The position numbers were made by a program, and so were the translations under genes. From Ceratothoa steindachneri (Eukaryota; Arthropoda; Malacostraca; Isopoda; Cymothoidae): a stretch of 64,000 nucleotides of DNA. The DNA lies in the NCBI GenBank assembly GCA_963969495.1, contig OZ018335.1, forward strand, positions 86,224,354-86,288,353. Reading direction: 5' to 3'. Below, in pieces: positions 23,396 to 34,728 of this stretch. Position 1 is the stretch's first letter. Every line of letters starts with the position of its first letter. The notes under the pieces are model-generated. The model saw nothing but the letters and a program-made list of their open reading frames with translations. It had not been told where the DNA came from and ran no database searches.

Positions 23396-23613
23396 AGTCG
23401 TCCCATAAAAAAGTTAACCGTAATTTGAATTTGTATAACTCAAAACCCTTTAAAGATTTTTGAGTGGGGAAGACCGAAACAAATTAAAAAACTATATATC
23501 TGTCGATTCTAAAAATTTCATTAAATTCTCTTTTAAGATATTGATACACTAATGGGTTTAGTGGAGGCGATCAAAATTATGTTTGCGCAAAGAAGTAAAA
23601 TAAGGAAACTTCG
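23396..23613 (+). repeat. Left terminal inverted repeat
   Basis: Pairs with 24985-25192 in inverted orientation over essentially its full length with scattered differences. Terminal sequence GTCCCATAAAAAAGTTAACC. Confidence 0.85.
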
Positions 23614-23899
23614 AAGTTAAAATAAACAATTATATTTAAATCCATTTTTAACAAAAACACCTCTTCATATGAGTAATACAAATTCATTTTTTCAATTTTC
23701 TAAGCACCCTTTCCTTCTACATGTCCTCCATTTCTTTCCGAGCATAGTTGCGCCTTTGATGGCATTGATTGAACAACTTTTAGGATTAACTTGTTATTTT
23801 CCTTAAGTCTATTGACTCCACGTGTGATACTATCTCTTAACTGGTTGATGCTTTGTGATGGAGTAAAATACACTTTATTCTTTAGATATCACCATAATA

Positions 23900-24420
23900 A
23901 ATAATCGCACGATGTTAAGTCAGGAGATCTTGGGCCCCTTCAATTGCATGATTTGGCGCGCCAATGCGGTTGTCAAACGTTTCTCTTAGATCTGTTCTTA
24001 CAACAAGCTGTCTATGAGCTGGTGCGCCGTCCTGAATCCACCAAAGTCTATTGAATTTATTGCCATAAATCTGACGGAGTTCTAGGAAGATCCTTTTGGT
24101 GATCATGCTCAGGTAGGCAGCACCATTCAAGTTGTTCTCGTAAAACAATGGGCCAACAAGATAGACATTCCTGCATATTCTGATCCACAGAGAAACTTTT
24201 TGCTGACAAATACGTGCGTCAAAGTTAAATGCTGGGGGGGGGAGCAGCGGTGCATATTACCGAATATTATGGCTAATTACCTTTCCATTCATGAAAAAGG
24301 CTGCCTCGTCACCAATCACAATGTTTTCAATAAACGAGCAGGTTTATGGAGAAGCCATTCAACAAATTATCTACGACGAGGAACATCAGTTTCAAGAAGC
24401 TGGTTCTTGCATGCATCTTA
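23900..24420 (-). pseudogene. DDE transposase of the long-TIR element, decayed
   Basis: A minus-strand frame reads NIVIGDEAAFFMNGKVISHN (about 24325-24265) with the first catalytic aspartate in GDEA. Downstream LVGPLFYENN is followed by NGAAYLSMITKRIFLELRQI, then the second-aspartate motif WWIQDGAPAH near 24045-24015. This domain type is common in insect and other arthropod Tc1/mariner-like transposons. A stop falls early in the block and several frameshifts occur. The DNA-binding part would lie at 24500-24800 but I cannot read it reliably. The protein would cut and rejoin DNA at the inverted repeats. Confidence 0.8.
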
Positions 24421-24984
24421 TAGGGATGCCATTTTTAGTCATGTTTATTAATGCGGTTAAATGATGACTTTAACAATTGTAACCCATTCTTTCTTACTGA
24501 TACATGCCGATTTTGAAGAAGCGTCATCTGAATATTTTGTATATTTTTTGTTGAAGTTATGGTTCTCATACAAGCCGAACGACTTTTATTTAAATTTAAG
24601 CATGTTCCTTTATGTTGGTATTTGCTAACATTTTTCCAAATTGTGGGCTTGCTTGGTGGGTGCCTACCTGGAAACGTTGTTCAAATGAATCTTGTACTTG
24701 TTTAATCCTGCCAGTCTTAATAAAGCTTGTGACTACAAATACGCGTTGATCTTTTTGTTAACTGCATGATTAAAAAGGTTCTACGAAAGTAAACTTGTAC
24801 CCGGAAACGCTTTGATTTGCTGAGTAAGCAATAATGACAATACCATACCACAGCATGGCTGAAAAACCACTGTAAAATGGCCTAGGCTTTGCTTGAAGAA
24901 TTGCACAGTGACCTAGGCTACCTAGGCTCCTTACGCTTCTCTTGAAAGTGCACGATACCTACCATTCCTAGGCTTCGTTTCATT

Positions 24985-25192
24985 ATTTTACCTCCTCGAG
25001 CAAACATATTTTTGATAGCCTCCACTAAACCAATTAGTGTATGAATATCAGAATAGGAAATTTAATTATATTTTTAGAATCGACATATAAATAGTTGTTA
25101 AATGAAACACTTTTTGCAGGACCTAAAAATCTACAATAGTGTTTGAGTTATTCGAATTCAAATTACGGTTAACTTTTTTCTGGGACACCCGG
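24985..25192 (-). repeat. Right terminal inverted repeat
   Basis: Reverse complement of the left repeat at 23396-23613. It ends in GGACACCC and then TA. Confidence 0.85.
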
Positions 25193-26456
25193 TATAGATG
25201 TGATCAACACCCCGTTGACTGAGAGGATACAAAAAATAGCCACTTTTTAATTGGAACAGAATCAAGTCCGTCTTCTTGAACCGTTAAGGAGAACCTCTGA
25301 TTCCTGACGCGATGAATTGTTCATAAAATATCTATTTGTATCGTCATGATTATGGTTCTGGCGTAGTATCATATTTATTTTGGAGACATTGATGATGTAG
25401 TATTTTAAAGATTATTACGTGATAAATCTAAATTGCGTTCAACATAATTTGCACCGCTAAAGAATACATAATAGGGGGAAAAAAACAAGCAACCTCCACA
25501 TTACAATTTATTTTTATGTTCCGCTTACATAGGGCAATCATCTGAATTCTCCATCTTTCGAACACACTGAAGGCCTATATACTATTTTCTCCATCACATA
25601 TGTCTCTCACATGACACAGACACTTGAATCACACATTGATGTGAATTAACCGTTGTGGGTGAACGGCATCTACGACAACTCTGCGCATTACTGGTACATC
25701 ATTTAGTAGTCGCAGGAAAAGGAAATTCAAAGGAAGCCGCTTCTAAAACAAGTGACCTATATTCGAGTTACACGGATTCTCGAGATGTGTGTATATATGG
25801 GTTATACCCAATAAGAAGGCAAAAGTAAATTTCGCCTTTTGTTTTTCATTCACATAGAGGATTTGGGTGCATTTATGTGCCCAATAAGTGGGCCAAAGTA
25901 AATTACACCCCTATCGTTTTTCAGATACCCAAGTTTAATCTACCCAATAGGGAGGCAAAGGTCAATTACCCGATATATTAATCAAATCACAACTAATTAA
26001 TAATTTTCTGAGAAATGACTTGGAGAAAACAGCCGTGTTTCTCTTTAAGTTTTTTCAATAATTTTAATCGTATAAAAATTCAACCCAGGAACGATATCTC
26101 TTCATTGACATGAAATTTGATTAGATAATTTACTAATAAAAAAGCTTTTATGGATAAGATTTCTTGAAGGTTCTATAGCGAGGTGTTATATCAACTCTGA
26201 TATAGGAAGTCAAAATAGCAATCATCTCCTTATCTTTATATGTTAAGTATGTTAAAAGTCATGTAACTCAGATGCGAATAAAAGTGACTCTATCACACAA
26301 TTATAATATATATGAGCCTGCAGACTAGCATTGTAACATGGGTTAAGAATTTAAAGATCACACGCTTGATACATACATGTAATTTGGTTTGGTTTTTTGA
26401 AACGATATTAATCTAGTTTTAAATTAGTGGCCGGTTGCTTTCTATTTCCTCTAAAG
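25193..26456. other. AT-rich region with a short tandem repeat
   Basis: No coding sequence recognised. It includes the three-unit repeat at 25805-25972. Confidence 0.45.
25805..25972 (+). repeat. Three-unit degenerate tandem repeat, ~65 bp
   Basis: Units begin ACCCAATAAGAAGGCAAAAG, GCCCAATAAGTGGGCCAAAG and ACCCAATAGGGAGGCAAAGG. Each is followed by a TAAATTNC-like stretch and, in the first two, by a GTTTTTCA segment. Confidence 0.65.
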
Positions 26457-26816
26457 ATGTGTGTAGAGGTATAATAAGAGTTTAGTGTATATATATATAT
26501 ATATATATATACATATATTTATATCGAGGCCAAGGAAATAATAACAAAAGACATCTGGGTTTAGCTTTGCCCCTCCGATGTTCTCCGGTAACATAGGAAA
26601 CCGGGCAAAAGGGTAAATGTTACGAGACAGATTTCTGACCTGAGCTCAAAAGGCATGCCCTTCGAGGGTGTACTTATGTACAATGCGTTGAAAAGTGCAA
26701 ACTGCCGATCTCGTATTACCCTCTCTCTGAGCTACAAGACGCCAAGCGCGGGAGAACAACCTGAGGTCTCACCTTGCGAGTCCTCCCTCCACCTCCCCAT
26801 TACCCCGCGGGAGTAA

Positions 26817-26832
26817 TTTGGGTATATAACAG
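26817..26832 (+). promoter_or_regulatory. Putative LTR TATA box
   Basis: GGGTATATAACAGG lies within the G+C-rich part of the solo LTR, about 360 bp from its start, in the position expected of an RNA polymerase II promoter. Supported by context only. Confidence 0.5.
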
Positions 26833-27806
26833 GTTTACCCGAGGAAACGAGACTCTTTGTTCGTTCTAACAAGGGAGACAAGAAAGTAACCGGTTGAGAG
26901 AGTTTTCAAGTTCGAGAAGAAAACAGAAAAATCACTGGTAGAAAGTTTTCTGCAAGTTAAGGAGAACTTGCAGTCCCTGTACAAAACCAGATTGTAACAT
27001 GGAAGCTCGGTGCCGTTCGAGCCACAAGATTATTGAGTATCAAGCTACCCAGTTTGAGGACTCCAAATCTTACTCTATCTGAGTTGGACAAACCCCAACT
27101 AGATAGAAAAAAAGAGAAGACAACGATTTCATCTCGTCCGGAAGAAAACGAGGCCAAGGACGCCCCAACCTGCTATAGGTATAAGGACTAAGCTTTTGCT
27201 TGAGCATCTACCCAAACCAGATCCCTCGTGACATCACCCGTCAAATCGACAGGCAGGTTCGCGAACGCCATCTATTGACCAAACAACCAACTACTCGAGC
27301 TACGCCTCTCTGGAACAAAATCTTCGAAGATATTCTAACTGGTCTCGGGTATTTAATCTCCATTACCTTATGTGAGTAAAGAATAATCCTGTTGTTTATG
27401 TCACCATGCATAATAATTAGTTTATTGGATGTCTGGCTAAGGACAAAGATATTAACTTAAAATTGTTTCTCCGTAAAATTCTATCTTGAATCGAGCTTCG
27501 AGAGCTAGCCCAGCAATCCCATTTTCTTTTTCTTAAGTGTATTATTATATCTGTATTTGTTTTATGTTATTTATAGAGATGGTTTATGTTCATTAAAGTC
27601 TATGTGTTTAGTAAAAGCACTGTTTTAATTATCTTGGAACGAGTTAAAGTGGCAATAATTGATAAATTCAAGAAAAAAACCCATTTTATTCATTCACTAG
27701 AATAAAAATATAGTTTAGCACTATTAGAGAACAATCCACAAACGATCACCGAGGCACGAACCTACGCCTCAAGTCAAAGTTTATTTGGTTTATTAAAAAT
27801 TAATAA

Positions 27807-27808
<2 letters not shown>

Positions 27809-27884
<76 letters not shown>
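27809..27884. repeat. (AT)n microsatellite inside solo LTR
   Basis: About 38 TA dinucleotides close to the 3' end of the LTR, just after the putative polyadenylation signal. Confidence 0.97.
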
Positions 27885-27886
<2 letters not shown>

Positions 27887-27909
27887 CTCGGCTAACCTAC
27901 GACAATGTG

Positions 27910-29550
27910 TTTTGAGAGTTTATATTTTGATGATATTAAAGTGTGTTGGACTTTACTTTTGGTATATTTTTTATGTTATGATTTTCATTATATATAGCCC
28001 TACAAATGCGAAAGGATGGGTATGTACCCCAGTTTAATTATAAAATTCTGTATACTGAAAGCATTTAGAATAAAGACCCCTTTAGCTTTTTAAATATTTT
28101 TTTTTGTGCATAATGACCGTGCAAAATAAGAAAATCAAATTAATATTAAAAAGACATGATTTACCTTTCAAATGTGTAAATTTTAGAATTATTTGACTTG
28201 CATGTAAACAAGGACCAACGGCGCTACTAGTTGTTTTAATTTTTTATAACCGTTTAAAATTAAAATACTATATGTAAGAAAGGGTTCAAAATTGAATTAT
28301 ATATAAATAAAATAAATTAGCTCTTTTGATGACCAAATTTGTCCAGCGAATTTAGAACGATTGATTTAAAAATAGCTTGACCATTACTTTAATAAAAATT
28401 GCCTAAAGATTTTTAGTTATTTGTTATTTATATTATACTGCATTTTATAAATTGTTGCAGCATTATTAATTCCTGCGTCATTTCTGTTTTACTTATTCAA
28501 GTTTATGTTAACTAAAGAATGGGTAGGTTTCTCAGTCGTCTTTGTGAAACCCTTGTGCTGGTTTTCAAGGAGAATCTTTTCTTCTCAATTAATGGGTCGC
28601 CATTCCAAAATTGATACAAATCTTTGCAAATTTGATTTCCTTTGTAATTAAATGATTCAATGAAATCTTATAGCAGTTTTAAATTAATCATTCTAATAAT
28701 TTTATATTGAGGGTATTTTAGGCAGTTTTGTGCTTAATTTGCAAATTAATATTTTAGGTTTTACTAAATTAAACGAATTGCAGAAAGAAATACTTTGTGA
28801 ATAATAAAATTCAAAGATACTTTTCCGTATGTTAAAAGACAAACATGAGGCTCTATAGATTGATGCTTCGTTATTCTTAGATCACATTCTATTAATGGTA
28901 AGAACTTAGACTCGTAATACAGAATTAACCTTATGAAGATATAGTCTAATTGACGCCGATTTAATATGCCAAAACTATTCAGTTCTTTTAAAGCTGGTAA
29001 ATGTTCCAAATGCCTGATTTATGCATAAAAATGTTTTCTTTATTCTTCTAGCTCATAAAACTTCATTCCTTTCAATCTTATTTGACAAATTCCCACATAA
29101 TCCTATAAGCATGTCACGACTAAGGTCATTGGTAATTATGGATGTGTCTTCAATCACATTACATTGCACTTACAAATGACAATCTTCCTGACTATCATTT
29201 GGCAGAGGGGGCGAAAATAGCTTTCTGAAACTTTTAGCTACATAGATTTAGCAAGTAATAGTATAGTTCCCTAAGCCAAAATGTATTATGCTTAGTGATC
29301 TTGCATTGGTCTGATGAATTGCTTTCACTTGAGAATGAGGGCAAACATTTCCATTCAAATTTCTCTACCAATCATGGATAATCTTCGATTTTGTACCGCA
29401 TATGTCCAATTGAATCGCAGAAACTCTAAGGTGCGAAAATGATAAGTTTGGATAAATTTATATCCATAAATCTAGACCCCAAGCCTTGGTACACATATAT
29501 ATATATGTATATGTGAATCCTAGATTAATTGTAGCTTATCGAATATAATG
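27910..29550. other. AT-rich region, no gene recognised
   Basis: No recognisable coding sequence. A short TA-rich palindrome (ACATATATATATATGTATATG) near 29490-29512 is the only visible structure. Confidence 0.5.
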
Positions 29551-29554
29551 GGAA

Positions 29555-29640
29555 AAATAATGCACACCTGAGCTCAAAATGTTTATTTTGTAAGCTTTCG
29601 GACTTAAGCAAATTTGTTTCCTCAGGTTCCAGAGGCGAGA
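29555..29640 (-). other. Possible PLE 3'-tail motif
   Basis: Minus strand reads CCTGAGGAAACAAATTTGC, then CCGAAAGCTTACAAAATAAA. It shares the CGAAAGCTT plus ATAAA arrangement with the PLE arms at 3606-3875 and 5785-6000, and with PLE tails in general. No coding part was identified next to it. Confidence 0.38.
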
Positions 29641-29649
29641 ATAGTTCAA

Positions 29650-32062
29650 AATAGAAAGATAGTAAGACGGATAGAATGATCGACCCTCGGACTATTTTTC
29701 ATGACATTTTACTCTTTTTTTTTCTTTCCACTTGCTCAGTGCAACTTCTCTCCAGGCGAGGAAAGAGCCGGGATCTCTGCTATCATTCTCTTCTCTCTCA
29801 TGCTCATTTATGTTGTGGTTTTCTTGAGGGAAGAGCCATCTCATTTCTGTCAACAATCTATCTCCGTTTCATGGCTGTTGCAGCAATTACAAATTCGTTG
29901 AATTTGGTTCTCTTTAGAGTCACGCAGTCACTAAGTTATATCCTCATCCTGTCTTTGAGAAGTAATTCCTCGATAACTTTTGCATTTTCTTTTCCTGTCT
30001 TTTTTGAAATACATATTTGGATGTTCCTTTGCTAATGCCTATATTACATTCACCAGTTTCTTTCCTCGAAGGAGAGGATTATTTTCAATGATGTAGACTT
30101 TAAAGTTGAGCTCAGTTTGCTCTTTGCCACTGAGAAAGATATCAGCAAAGAGAGTGTTGTAAGCGGAATCGAAAAATAAATAATAGCGAGGGGAAAACTG
30201 AGCTACAGAGATCGAAAGGAGAGAGAAAAACTTTTCGGAAAAAATTCAAGGAAGGAAAAATTGGAGTTACATGTTACTGGTTAGATACCGATGCCACGTT
30301 TTTTGTGCGTAGCTTAGTCCGGCAAAATGCTGTGTGCAAGATAAAGACGAAAAATGGTCTTAACGATGCTGTTATCTTAGGTTTAGATGGGTGTATATTG
30401 CATAATTTGGGTTGTAACAATAGCTAATTAATAACAAATGGGTGGCAACATTTTAGTTTAATAGCAGGACAATTTCTAATGACGTAAAATTGAGATATTT
30501 GTTTGTGAATTTGGCACTCTCCAGAGTAAATTCAGGTTTAGTAAATGAGTAGAACACTTTTCAATGTCAAAATGTAAAGCCTCATTTAAAGCGTAAAAGG
30601 AAATTATCTTGAATTTCTAAGAAGTTTCCATTCATAATAAACTAAGAAATAAAGCATCCTTTAGCATTTTCTTCAGCTTACGAGTTAAGATCACAGTAGG
30701 AAAAGTTGCCTGAGATATTTTCTGCAAGAAAAAATTGTAAAAGAGGAATATGGCATTCATTGTTTGTTTAGATGCTTCAAATGAACAGAAATGTATAATA
30801 GATGTCAAATTAATAACGTCATTTCTATTGCATATGCTATCTAAAATAAATTTCCGTTTTCATATAAAGTATCTTGATTGGGATAGAAAATATCCTTTAA
30901 TTGCCTTTATTTTTCGACTAAAAAACTAAATTTAGCCACGAAAATAAGATTAGGTTGTTAATTTACATCCTTTTGGGGGTTTATTCCTATTTTGGGGGAT
31001 GGAACTTCTAACGTTTCATGGCCCACAGCTTAGGTGTAACTAGAGTTGCTGTAGCACATGTTTTTATCTTTATGGTTTCAAGCCTAGTTTCAACTTTACT
31101 TCCTGCCGCTATGATTTTACTAGTTTCAGTTCACAAAATGTACAGAAAACCATAAACCCAAGCGAATATTTTGATTACGGTGGCTTAATGTGCATTTTCA
31201 GTATATATTGTTGTTTGATAGTCCATTTACATTCACACATTCGAGTTTAGGTAAAAAAAGAGCCTAACGTCATTTCTAGCCATTCATCTAGAAACATCCG
31301 ACTACATGGATTTTCAGGTAACTAGATACAAGTTGTACACAGGAAAAGAAAACAAGTTGTATACAAACTGACGTAAGATTCTCATGAGAATGTACTCACA
31401 AATTGAAATATATGGTTTCGAAATCATTTTAAAACGCCAGTATCTGCCTTCTTGACCTTCTCTAGGCGAAACATGAATTGGTATCATGCCCCAGTATGGC
31501 GGTCCTCAGAGATCCTTAACTGTCGTGAGAAGCCTTGATGACATCATTATCAACGACGCTACACATGAAATAATCTAGCTGGTTGCATTCAATTGAGCTG
31601 GCTGGCTACAACTCTTGGGACCACTGTTACTGTACATTATTTAAAAACCACTCTGTGTCTTCCTTGCTTTATTTTGTGGAAAAGGATTAGACTCCAGCTA
31701 GAAAACTTAAGGCCTTTTCGCGGGTACTGGTTCATCTAGGTCTTGAATACAGTCTCCAGCACTTATTATAACCTCAAAAATGAGCTTAAGGTGCTTGGGA
31801 AGATCTGAGGATGTAAAAAGTGGTTCTTGCTGCTGAACACGCCCAGAATCATTGAAGAGGCGAGAAATTTGTATGCGATATTCATTCAATTACGAACTTA
31901 TTTTCTTCCGGGTTTTCAGTGTGAATCAGCAACAGATAAACAGAGTTTTGCTCTGAGAATAGAAGCCTTCTTCATGGATATCTCATTGTACTTAATTGCA
32001 CCGATATAATATCAATTACGGACCTTTTTCGCCTGTATTTCACCGTAAATGAGCAGCAGGTA
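29650..32062. other. AT-rich region, no gene recognised
   Basis: A plus-strand frame of 119 codons at 29676-30035 is hydrophobic and Ser/Phe-rich but unlike any family I know. The opposite strand near 30150-30050 reads LFADIFLSGKEQTELNFKVY, also unassigned. Both are best treated as unproven. Confidence 0.4.
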
Positions 32063-32067
32063 ATAAT

Positions 32068-33384
32068 TGTGATAGAACGGGTTGAGGCAGCGTAACTTTC
32101 AACTCCTATCACATATTATTTAAAACCACGATGCTGCCACGTACATCTTCGCATCGAAGCTTGGCGTCTTATCGCAGCCACGGGATGTCAATGTTTAAAC
32201 AAGGAGGTTATCGTCCCCCCGTTTGCCCCCATACGCCGACCTCGCCAGATTGAGTTAGGCTTATGGGCAGATAAGGCATTGTTGCCAGCCTCGGCTGTGC
32301 ATTCCCTCGAAGCTCCCACTCCATTGTCCCCCACGCCAAGGGAGTGTCTCGACTATTTAGATGGAAACTTTACCACTAAGATCAGATTGTAGATCCAGAT
32401 TTTCGTCGCAAAACATCACCACGACCCTCTCTCCCTTTGTGCGCCAAGGAACCTCGACCTCGTGATTCACCATCACTTGTCCAGAAGGAGGGCAATATCC
32501 CTTGTGTGCCAAAGGTTCGAGCCTTTCGTGACGCCAAGTCCTCAAGGCTTCCCGCTCGTTGTTCAGGAAGAGAACAACGTTAGAACAGCCATTGTTCTTG
32601 AGCCCGTAGACAAGAGACGGTTCTCACCCCCCCCCCCTGTCTTTCAGAAGAGAACAATGTAGAACAGCCATTGTTCTTTTGAGCCCTTTGCCAAGAAACG
32701 GTTCTCACCCTTCCACCTTGTTGTTCAGAGGAGAACAACATTAGAACTGCCATTGTTCTTGAGCCCGTAGACAAGAGACGGTTCTCACCCCCCCCGACCT
32801 TCCCGGTTGTTCAGAAGAGAACAACGTAGAACAGCCATTGTTCTTTAAGCCGTTCGTCGAGAAACGGTTCTCATTCCCAAGACGCCACGTCAGGATCATC
32901 TTATTCCCCCCCCTCCTTCGGCTGGAACTCGCCAGCGGACCGAAAATTCCTTCACGTCGCCTTCCACTGCACCACTAGTATAAAGTTACGTAAGCCAAAC
33001 GTCACCTTTGAGTAATTAACCCTTTTGTCAATTCTATCCTGTGCTTTAAATGGTTTAGCGAACCATCCCATCTCTTTAACTCTATATTTGTTTTAACTTT
33101 TTAAATCCTTTAATCCCCGGATTAGCCCGAGCCCCCACGACCCTTTCCATTCTCTGTTTATGTCAATATTTTCCGTCTTGTGTTTGTTGATAGTTATTAT
33201 TAATAAAACTCTATTTTATTAATGATAGCAATATTTTGATCCTTGAGCTTAGTTCCACTTCTTAAGCATATCGAAGATACATAATATCGGCCCGCCAGAC
33301 ATTAACGCACTCTAAAGATAATTAAAGAAGTTCCCTCAACGAATAGTTATATATAGTATATCGTCGAGAGTCCATTCTAAGACA
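32068..33384 (+). repeat. 5' LTR
   Basis: Starts TGTGATAGAACGGG and ends TTCTAAGACA, where the other copies end TTCTACGACA. It contains a four-unit tandem array at about 32566-32880 and an AATAAA at 33202-33207 followed by an inverted TATTTTATT. Apparent frames of about 60 codons inside are by-products of the array. Confidence 0.92.
32566..32880 (+). repeat. Four-unit ~80-bp tandem array in 5' LTR
   Basis: Units share GAACAGCCATTGTTC (one has CTGCC in place of CAGCC) and TTGTTCAG...GAGAACAA. Subtypes alternate: GTAGACAAGAGACGG, TTTGCCAAGAAACGG, GTAGACAAGAGACGG, GTTCGTCGAGAAACGG. Confidence 0.85.
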
Positions 33385-33411
33385 TATATATATATATATA
33401 CTATTTAAATT

Positions 33412-33431
33412 TGGTATCAGGTGTGTAAGGT
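33412..33431 (+). other. Putative primer-binding site
   Basis: TGGTATCAGGTGTGTAAGG starts with TGG, as expected for pairing with the CCA end of a tRNA. It sits 27 nt beyond the LTR end, instead of the usual few, because a (TA)n stretch intervenes. The donor tRNA was not identified. Confidence 0.5.
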
Positions 33432-33755
33432 TTAACGCTATATCTTTGCAAACACTGCTCTCAGTCGAGTAAAGCATAGTGCTATACGTTATAATAATAG
33501 AGTATAGTAGTTCCCTTTTGTTTTAACGATTGCTATCCATTTTTTTAAAACTTAAGAAGCTGGAGTAGCTCAAGGAACTGTTATAATAATTTGTTTGTGT
33601 TTTTTTTTGTGATTTTAGTCAGTATGTTATTTAGATCGAGAAACCAAGTACGAATAGGTCAGTGCCCATATTTAGGTATGTTAATTTCTCTAGAAGGCAT
33701 AATTCTTGTTGCAAGGAATTTTAGTTGGTTGACTAGTGCGCCCCCAAGTGCAAAG

Positions 33756-34727
33756 ATGACTCAGTTCGAAATCTTTAAAGCGCAAGGAGAGTCCTTGGGA
33801 CTTTCTGGAAAAGAACTAATTGAGTACATTCAAGAGGAGCAAAGAAAAGAGGAAGAAAGAGAAATACAACGAGAAGAACGAAAAAGAGAAATCCAAAGAG
33901 AAGAACGAGAAAGAGAAATCCAACGAGAAGAAAGAGAAAGAGAATTTCAACGAGAAGAAAGAGAGGAATGGATAAGACAAGCTGAGCTTCACCATCAGAT
34001 TGAATTAGCTCGTGTTGAAGCAGAGATACAGTCCGCCAGTTTCCGTTCCGAAGCTTCCCCCAATCTCTCACTAAAGCTCCCCAATTTTAAGAAAAGAGAG
34101 GATTTCGGAGAAATTTTAGCCCACTTCGAAAACATCCTCGAAATCAATAACATGGATCTGGAGGCTGAAGGTGTAGCCAGATTACTGCCCCTGTTAAATT
34201 GCAAATTGCGCGAAATTTTTCTATCTTTACCATCTGAGTGTACAATTAACTACAACATCATAAAAGCTGAGTTATTGGCCGCTCATAATATGACTCCCGA
34301 TTTCTACCGCCAAGAATTTCAAGGAGGTCGTATTAAACCCGGACAGACGTTCCGTAAATTCGGATACATTCTTCAGAGGAATTTTAAATTTTGGTAAGAA
34401 TCCTCAAAGGTTGATCCGAACTACGAGTCCTTAACAGACTTCATGTTGCGAGATCAATTTTTGTCGTCTCTCCCGTCGGAGATCCGCGCGTTCGTCAAGG
34501 ATCGTCGGTGCCAGACCTTTAAAGAATGTACCGAAGAAGCGGATGTCTATGCCGCAAGCCATAATTTATACTCAAAGGAAAATCGAACTTCTCACCAACC
34601 CCCAAACCAGCAAAGAAGGAAGTATTCGCGCCCCTTCCCAGGAAAGCTGACAAAGTTTCCGGGCCCCGTAAAACCTCAAAACTTCTTTCCCTCAAAACCA
34701 ACAACGGGACTCCAAACCTCCCGTTAA
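33756..34727 (+). pseudogene. gypsy gag (capsid region), one internal stop
   Basis: Starts at ATG 33756 (MTQFEIFKAQGESLGLSGKE). An upstream extension to 33591 is open but lacks similarity. Residues ~25-75 form a highly charged helix built from a nine-residue repeat around EREIQREER, encoded by ~27-bp repeats and probably a coiled coil. A capsid-like domain follows (LPNFKKREDFGEILAHFENI, then YRQEFQGG), as in other gypsy gags. An in-frame TAA at 34395-34397 interrupts it. The frame resumes with LRDQFLSSLPSEIRAFVKDR and continues into a basic Pro/Lys-rich linker before a frameshift near 34727. The product would assemble virus-like particles. Confidence 0.85.
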
Positions 34728-34728
34728 G

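Larger units (their letters stand above)
23396..25192 (-). mobile_element. Tc1/mariner-superfamily transposon with ~210-bp terminal inverted repeats
   Basis: The left end (GTCCCATAAAAAAGTTAACC) and the reverse complement of the right end (GTCCCAGAAAAAAGTTAACC) begin inverted repeats that stay alignable for about 210 bp. Shared inner landmarks include GTCGATTCTAAAAAT and GGTTTAGTGGAGGC. TATA occurs outside both ends, consistent with a TA target. The interior carries a decayed DDE transposase on the minus strand. Total length is about 1.8 kb. Confidence 0.85.
26462..27904 (+). mobile_element. Solo gypsy-type LTR (1443 bp) with 5-bp target duplication
   Basis: Begins TGTAGAGG and ends CCTACGACA, the latter shared with the other gypsy LTRs here. 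It is flanked exactly by ATGTG on both sides (26457-26461 and 27905-27909). The interior has a G+C-rich U3-like part, a TATA box, and a distal AATAAA in the context TAATAAAACA that parallels the other LTRs. Two (AT)n tracts have grown inside it. No internal coding region is present, so it is a solo LTR of a different subfamily from 15512-16975. Confidence 0.82.

Noticed and set aside
25660..25677. CATCTACGACA resembling the gypsy LTR 3' end
   Set aside because: No matching TG start with the corresponding 5-bp duplication was found upstream.
32357..32774. Minus-strand frames with repeated SRTMAVLMLFSSEQ-type sequence
   Set aside because: Products of the ~80-bp tandem array within the LTR; not conserved as a protein.
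33775..34071. 98-codon hydrophobic minus-strand frame
   Set aside because: Mirror of the Glu/Arg-rich gag helix on the other strand.
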